Shown piece after piece: positions 6,419 through 9,540 of a stretch of 9,540 nt of DNA. The notes beneath the pieces are model-generated. The model made no database searches, had not been told where the DNA came from, and was given only the letters and a program-made list of their open reading frames with translations. The translations under genes were made by a program, and so were the position numbers. Position 1 is the first letter of the stretch. Each line of letters begins with the position of its first letter. The stretch spans positions 1-9,540 of the forward strand of contig DAIDJT010000081.1 in the NCBI GenBank assembly GCA_027451265.1, written 5' to 3'. The stretch is from Bacteroidales bacterium. GTDB taxonomy: Bacteria; Bacteroidota; Bacteroidia; Bacteroidales; VadinHA17.

Positions 6419-7315
6419 ATGAAACAGGAAAGCAACTCATTGCGGGCAGTGCTGTTTGCCCTCGCAGGCAACTTCGCGATTGCAGTAATTAAATTCATAG
6501 TATCCCTGATATCAGGCAGTTCGGCCATGCTGGCCGAAGCTATCCACTCGGTAGCCGATACTACCAACCAGGTCTTCCTGCTCATCGGCCGCAAACGGTC
6601 AGTAAGAGAGGCCAATGAACTGCATGCCTTCGGCTACGGCAAAGAGGAGTATTACTGGGGTTTCCTGGTGGCTGTACTTCTGTTCTTCATGGGCGGATGC
6701 TTTTCACTGTATGAGGGAGTACACAAACTGACACATCCCGAACCGCTTGAAAACTACATCTACATCTTTGTGGTGCTGATACTCTCCATCGGTATTGAGC
6801 TGAAATCTTTCACCGTGGCCCTTACAGAGTTCAGAAAGACATCTGCCAGCCCCTTACTGAAGGCCGTGAGGGAATCAACCGACACCAATATCTTTGTTAT
6901 CCTTGTGGAAGATTTTGCTGCCCTGACCGGACTGACGATAGTGCTCATTTCAACCCTGCTCTCGATGGCAAATCCGGTTTTTGACGCAATCGGAACATTG
7001 TTCGTCGGCGCGCTGCTGGTGCTTATGTCATTCTTCCTTGCCAACGAGCTGAGAAAGCTGATCATAGGAGAGAACATCTCCCGGGAGATGCGAAACAGGA
7101 TAAAGGAGACTCTGCACAGCCACCCGGATATCAGGCATATCAACAACATCCGCTCAATGTACATCGGGAACAACAAATTCCTGCTGCTGATATCGGTTGA
7201 TGTTGAGGACAGGCTCGATGCCTCGGCGGTGGAGTGCCTGACAGGTCAGATCAAAACGGAAATAACGGGCATCTATCCCAATGCCAGATATATATACATC
7301 GAAATTGAAGAATAA
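6419..7315 (+). CDS. Cation diffusion facilitator (CDF) family transporter
   Basis: A 298-residue inner-membrane exporter of divalent metal ions (Zn, Fe, Mn, Co or Cd), normally driven by proton antiport. Six membrane helices lie at about 10-31, 35-56, 79-100, 112-132, 157-181 and 186-209, and a cytoplasmic metal-binding-type domain follows (about 215-298). The helix-2 site AEAIHSVADTTNQ supplies H43 and D47. Helix 5 carries E164-D165 (LVEDFAALTG) in place of the common H-x-x-x-D. HAFGYGKEEYYW (69-80) between helices 2 and 3 is typical of the branch related to eukaryotic ZnT9. Length and frame are normal. The start at 6419 directly precedes KQESNSLRAVLFALAGN, a usual CDF beginning. The gene is probably monocistronic, with its own promoter after the upstream terminator. 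The metal cannot be assigned from sequence. Confidence 0.92.
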   Translation: MKQESNSLRAVLFALAGNFAIAVIKFIVSLISGSSAMLAEAIHSVADTTNQVFLLIGRKRSVREANELHAFGYGKEEYYWGFLVAVLLFFMGGCFSLYEGVHKLTHPEPLENYIYIFVVLILSIGIELKSFTVALTEFRKTSASPLLKAVRESTDTNIFVILVEDFAALTGLTIVLISTLLSMANPVFDAIGTLFVGALLVLMSFFLANELRKLIIGENISREMRNRIKETLHSHPDIRHINNIRSMYIGNNKFLLLISVDVEDRLDASAVECLTGQIKTEITGIYPNARYIYIEIEE

Positions 7316-7358
7316 CGGTGCCGGTTTGGCTTTCACGTCATCCGGACGGCTTTCTGAC

Positions 7359-8066
7359 CTACCTTCTGGTGCCCACGAGCGTAATCAGTATGACCCCGCC
7401 GGCACCCCTTGAGCCGTAAATAGCTGCGTCAGAGCCTTTCAGCACGCTGATTGACTTGACCATGCGCGGACTGATGTTATCTATCGAATTAACCACCACG
7501 CCGTCGACCACGAATAACGGATCAGTGCTGAGCATTATTGAGTTTACTCCTCTGATAGTGATCTTGTTGCCGGTGACTGAAACACCCGGGACCTTGCCCT
7601 GGATCATATCGTAGATATTCGTGTATCCTGAGTTTTCTTCAGACTGAGCGTCGATGTAACCGACATCTGTCGTCAGATCCTTCCTCCTGACTGTTCCGTA
7701 TGCTACATCTATAACCTGTTCGCCTTCAGGCATTTCAAACTTGAAATCCTTCAACGCCTTTCTGCCGTCGAGGACGAAATTGACCTCATTGCCGCCGTCG
7801 TACTCAGTTACTGCAGAACCCATATTGGTGGTATATGCCCCAAGGTTTCTGACATCAGGCCGGATCCTCAGCCGGTAAGTCCCATCGCTTTTTGTAACCA
7901 CTCCCGTGCTGACCCCGTCGGTAATTAAGAGCACTCCTTTCACGGGAGCCATTGCCGTGTCAGATACCGTTCCTGTCACCGTCACCATTTTGCCCTTCTT
8001 CTGCCCCATGGCCTGCCCGGCTGCAATGATGACTGTCAATATAAGTAATAAGGTCCTCGCTTTCAT
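7359..8066 (-). CDS. Stand-alone TonB-dependent receptor plug protein, no barrel
   Basis: A 235-residue exported protein. The start at 8066 is chosen because MKARTLLLILTVIIAAGQAMG is a clear signal peptide (1-21); an in-frame ATG at 8135 would bury it. Residues about 27-100 form a carboxypeptidase-regulatory-like beta-sandwich (GTVSD, KSDGTYRLRI). Residues 121-137 (VAYGTVRRKDLT) match the SusC linker 'GYGTqkKkdlT'. Residues about 146-232 are a plug domain (MIQGKVPGVSV, ITIRG, PLFVVDGV, VKSISVLKGSDAAIYGSRGAGGVILIT). The protein then stops. Only 42 bases separate it from the convergent transporter gene, so there is no room for the usual 600-700-residue barrel. Barrel-less plug proteins occur in Bacteroidota and their role is unknown. 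It probably acts in the periplasm or at the outer membrane. No strong promoter was found upstream. Confidence 0.85.
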   Translation of the reverse strand: MKARTLLLILTVIIAAGQAMGQKKGKMVTVTGTVSDTAMAPVKGVLLITDGVSTGVVTKSDGTYRLRIRPDVRNLGAYTTNMGSAVTEYDGGNEVNFVLDGRKALKDFKFEMPEGEQVIDVAYGTVRRKDLTTDVGYIDAQSEENSGYTNIYDMIQGKVPGVSVTGNKITIRGVNSIMLSTDPLFVVDGVVVNSIDNISPRMVKSISVLKGSDAAIYGSRGAGGVILITLVGTRR

Positions 8067-8189
8067 TTCGCTTGATTTAACAATCCGCAAGTTATGAAAT
8101 GGTATGGCATTTCCAAATATGTTGTCCATGCACACGGGGGTCTCCTGACATATGATTCTCCCGGATCCTGATTTCCCTCTTTTTTTTAC

Positions 8190-8197
8190 TAATTTTG
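8190..8197 (+). promoter_or_regulatory. -7 box of the DEAD-box helicase gene
   Basis: TAATTTTG is an exact match to TAnnTTTG, preceded by a T-run. It lies 36 bases before the ATG at 8234. The -33 region is poor (CCTG at 8167-8170, 19-bp spacing). The site argues against translation starting at the in-frame TTG at 8195, which lies inside the box. Confidence 0.5.
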
Positions 8198-8233
8198 CTG
8201 CCCTTCATATTGACCAGTATTAATCAGATATTT

Positions 8234-9433
8234 ATGACATTTAACGAGCTTGACCTGGACCCTGAAATTCTTGATGCCATTGAATACATGGGCTTCAGGG
8301 AGACAACACCCATACAGGAAAAAGCTATCCCGGTCATTCTTGACGGACATGATCTTATTGCATGTGCGCAGACCGGCACGGGCAAGACGGCGGCATACCT
8401 CCTGCCCCTGATGAATGACATAGCCTATCACCGGCCGGCCCACACCCACACCCTTGTCCTTGTTCCCACAAGGGAGCTGGCTCTGCAGATTGACCAACAG
8501 GTACAGGGGCTTGCATACACCCTCAACATTACCTCGCTGGCAGTATACGGAGGAGGCGAGGGAAGCGCATGGGACCAGGAGAAAGCTGCGCTGACACATG
8601 GTGCAGACATCATAGTTGCCACCCCCGGCAGGCTGATATCACATCTCAATCTGGGATACGTGCAGTTCACCGGGTTGCAGGTACTGGTGCTTGATGAGGC
8701 TGACAGGATGCTTGACATAGGATTTTATGAGGATATTATGAAGATCATCTCCTTCCTGCCCAAACAGCGTCAGACGCTGATGTTCAGCGCTACCATGCCT
8801 CCAAAGATCAGATCGCTCTCGAAGCACATAATGAAGAACCCGGTGGAGATCTCGCTGGAGATTGCCAAACCGGCCGAGGGGGTGCTGCAGGCTGTCTACG
8901 TACTGGAAGAAAACCAGAAGCTGCCACTGCTCAACAGCCTCCTGGCAGATAAGCCCGAATACCATAGCATCCTTATCTTCAGTTCCACAAAAAAGAAGGT
9001 GAATGAGATAGTCAGGGGCCTCCGTTCACGCGATTATACGGTTGCGGGGATCTCTTCCGACCTGGAACAGAAGGAGCGTGAGGAGACACTCCTGAAATTC
9101 CGCTCGCGGCGGACGCGTGTCCTGGTGGCCACAGACGTGCTGAGCCGCGGTATAGACATCAAGGATATCAACCTTGTTGTCAACTATGATGCTCCCTCTG
9201 ACGCTGAGGATTATGTGCACCGTGTGGGCCGTACGGCACGTGCTGACACCACCGGGGTGGCAATAACCCTGGTAACCAGGACTGACATGTTTAAGCTCCA
9301 GCGGATAGAGAAACTGATAGGGTACCAGGTGTACCGTGCACCGCTGCCTGACTTCATCTCCTCAGGTCACGGAGATGCTCCGGGCCAGCGTCCGTCGCGC
9401 CCGCGGTCAGGAAGGAATTTCAGGCGCCGCTGA
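8234..9433 (+). CDS. DEAD-box ATP-dependent RNA helicase, RhlE-like
   Basis: A 399-residue cytosolic helicase that unwinds RNA duplexes with ATP, probably in ribosome assembly, RNA decay or cold adaptation. All family motifs are present in order: Q motif (GFRETTPIQ, Q28), motif I AQTGTGKT (45-52), PTRELA (78-83), TPGR (130-133), DEAD (154-157), SAT (185-187), LIFSSTKKK (247-255), VATDVLSRGID (298-308) and HRVGRTARA (329-337). A short basic tail, ending SGRNFRRR, replaces the longer extensions of some paralogues. The start at 8234 follows the promoter and gives a normal N-terminus (MTFNELDLDPEIL). No mutation in key residues was seen. The final codons and stop lie in the first unit of the 43-bp tandem array. 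The exact subfamily is uncertain; Bacteroidota usually carry several such genes. Confidence 0.95.
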   Translation: MTFNELDLDPEILDAIEYMGFRETTPIQEKAIPVILDGHDLIACAQTGTGKTAAYLLPLMNDIAYHRPAHTHTLVLVPTRELALQIDQQVQGLAYTLNITSLAVYGGGEGSAWDQEKAALTHGADIIVATPGRLISHLNLGYVQFTGLQVLVLDEADRMLDIGFYEDIMKIISFLPKQRQTLMFSATMPPKIRSLSKHIMKNPVEISLEIAKPAEGVLQAVYVLEENQKLPLLNSLLADKPEYHSILIFSSTKKKVNEIVRGLRSRDYTVAGISSDLEQKEREETLLKFRSRRTRVLVATDVLSRGIDIKDINLVVNYDAPSDAEDYVHRVGRTARADTTGVAITLVTRTDMFKLQRIEKLIGYQVYRAPLPDFISSGHGDAPGQRPSRPRSGRNFRRR

Positions 9434-9540
9434 CGGAAGGTTCGCTGCCTGGCGAAGAAAATTCAGACACCGCTGACGTAAGGTTCGCCGCCGGGCAAGG
9501 GAATTTCAGGCGCCGCAGAAGGCAGACCCGCTGCACTGGA
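9421..9540. repeat. 43-bp tandem repeat array at the helicase 3' end
   Basis: Units start at 9421, 9464 and 9507. Units 1 and 2 match at about 34 of 43 positions by eye. Unit 3 (continuing as 44-86 if circular) matches unit 1 at about 22 of its first 28 positions and then diverges. The first unit includes the helicase codons for the end of FRRR and its TGA. Because 43 is not a multiple of three, later units do not continue the frame. Small TTCGC/GCGAA pairing (9441-9456) exists in unit 1 but is not conserved in unit 2. It is not a CRISPR array: there are no unique spacers. Confidence 0.8.
9464..9540. repeat. 77-bp exact terminal direct repeat (right copy)
   Basis: Identical to 1-77. It begins exactly at unit 2 of the 43-bp array. 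If the sequence is circular, this is the same DNA as 1-77 read twice, and the helicase gene is followed by the oxidoreductase gene on the same strand with about 204 bases between them. Confidence 0.9.

Noticed and set aside
8067..8135. N-terminal extension of the plug protein to the ATG at 8135
   Set aside because: It would place 23 residues ahead of an evident signal peptide. A CATATTTG near-match to a -7 box on the minus strand lies in the leader region and lacks a -33 partner, so it was not listed as a promoter.
9421..9540. Possible CRISPR array
   Set aside because: Units are contiguous, degenerate 43-bp tandem copies without unique spacers, and no cas gene is present.
1..9540. Plasmid or phage identity
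   Set aside because: No replication initiator, relaxase, partition, toxin-antitoxin, integrase or structural phage gene is visible in any frame; end identity alone is not enough.

Overview
The window looks like chromosomal-type DNA from an uncultured member of the Bacteroidota, probably Bacteroidales. The support is: a TonB-plug protein with a carboxypeptidase-regulatory-like domain, proteins carrying the GldL-type 'K-x-x-H-W-P' membrane motif, Bacteroidota -7 boxes (TAnnTTTG) in front of several genes, and few clear Shine-Dalgarno sequences. The first and last 77 bases are identical, so the contig may close into a circle of about 9,463 bp. No replication, mobilisation, partition, integrase or transposase gene is present, so I do not call it a plasmid. 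An assembly loop, a tandem duplication or excision between direct repeats are at least as likely.

Layout, left to right. 1-174: end of a degenerate 43-bp tandem array (continuing from the right end if circular) and a promoter. 175-1686: FAD-dependent oxidoreductase of the phytoene desaturase/carotenoid isomerase superfamily. 1687-1891: non-coding, with a promoter overlapped by a perfect 17-bp palindrome. 1892-4621: a tight three-gene operon of a PadR repressor, a 7-TM protein with an N-terminal HAAS-like domain, and a 5-TM paralogue. 4622-4773: a near-consensus sigma-54 promoter and a small hairpin. 4774-6297: a secreted protein with an extremely aromatic middle and a Ser/Arg/Gln-rich repetitive tail, followed by a strong intrinsic terminator. 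6419-7315: a cation diffusion facilitator. 7359-8066 (minus strand, convergent): a stand-alone TonB plug protein without a barrel. 8234-9433: an RhlE-like DEAD-box RNA helicase whose stop codon lies inside the 43-bp array.

The most interesting unit is the PadR operon. Its two membrane proteins carry five copies of a K-x-x-H-W motif, spaced exactly 60 residues apart within each protein, and each ends in a soluble domain after its last membrane helix. PadR plus a HAAS-like domain is a known regulatory pairing, so this may be a membrane-sensing switch in which the membrane protein signals to PadR, with PadR acting on its own promoter palindrome. The link to GldL (and, more weakly, GldM) is inferred from motifs read by eye. 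The remaining genes look like independent housekeeping or envelope genes with their own promoters.
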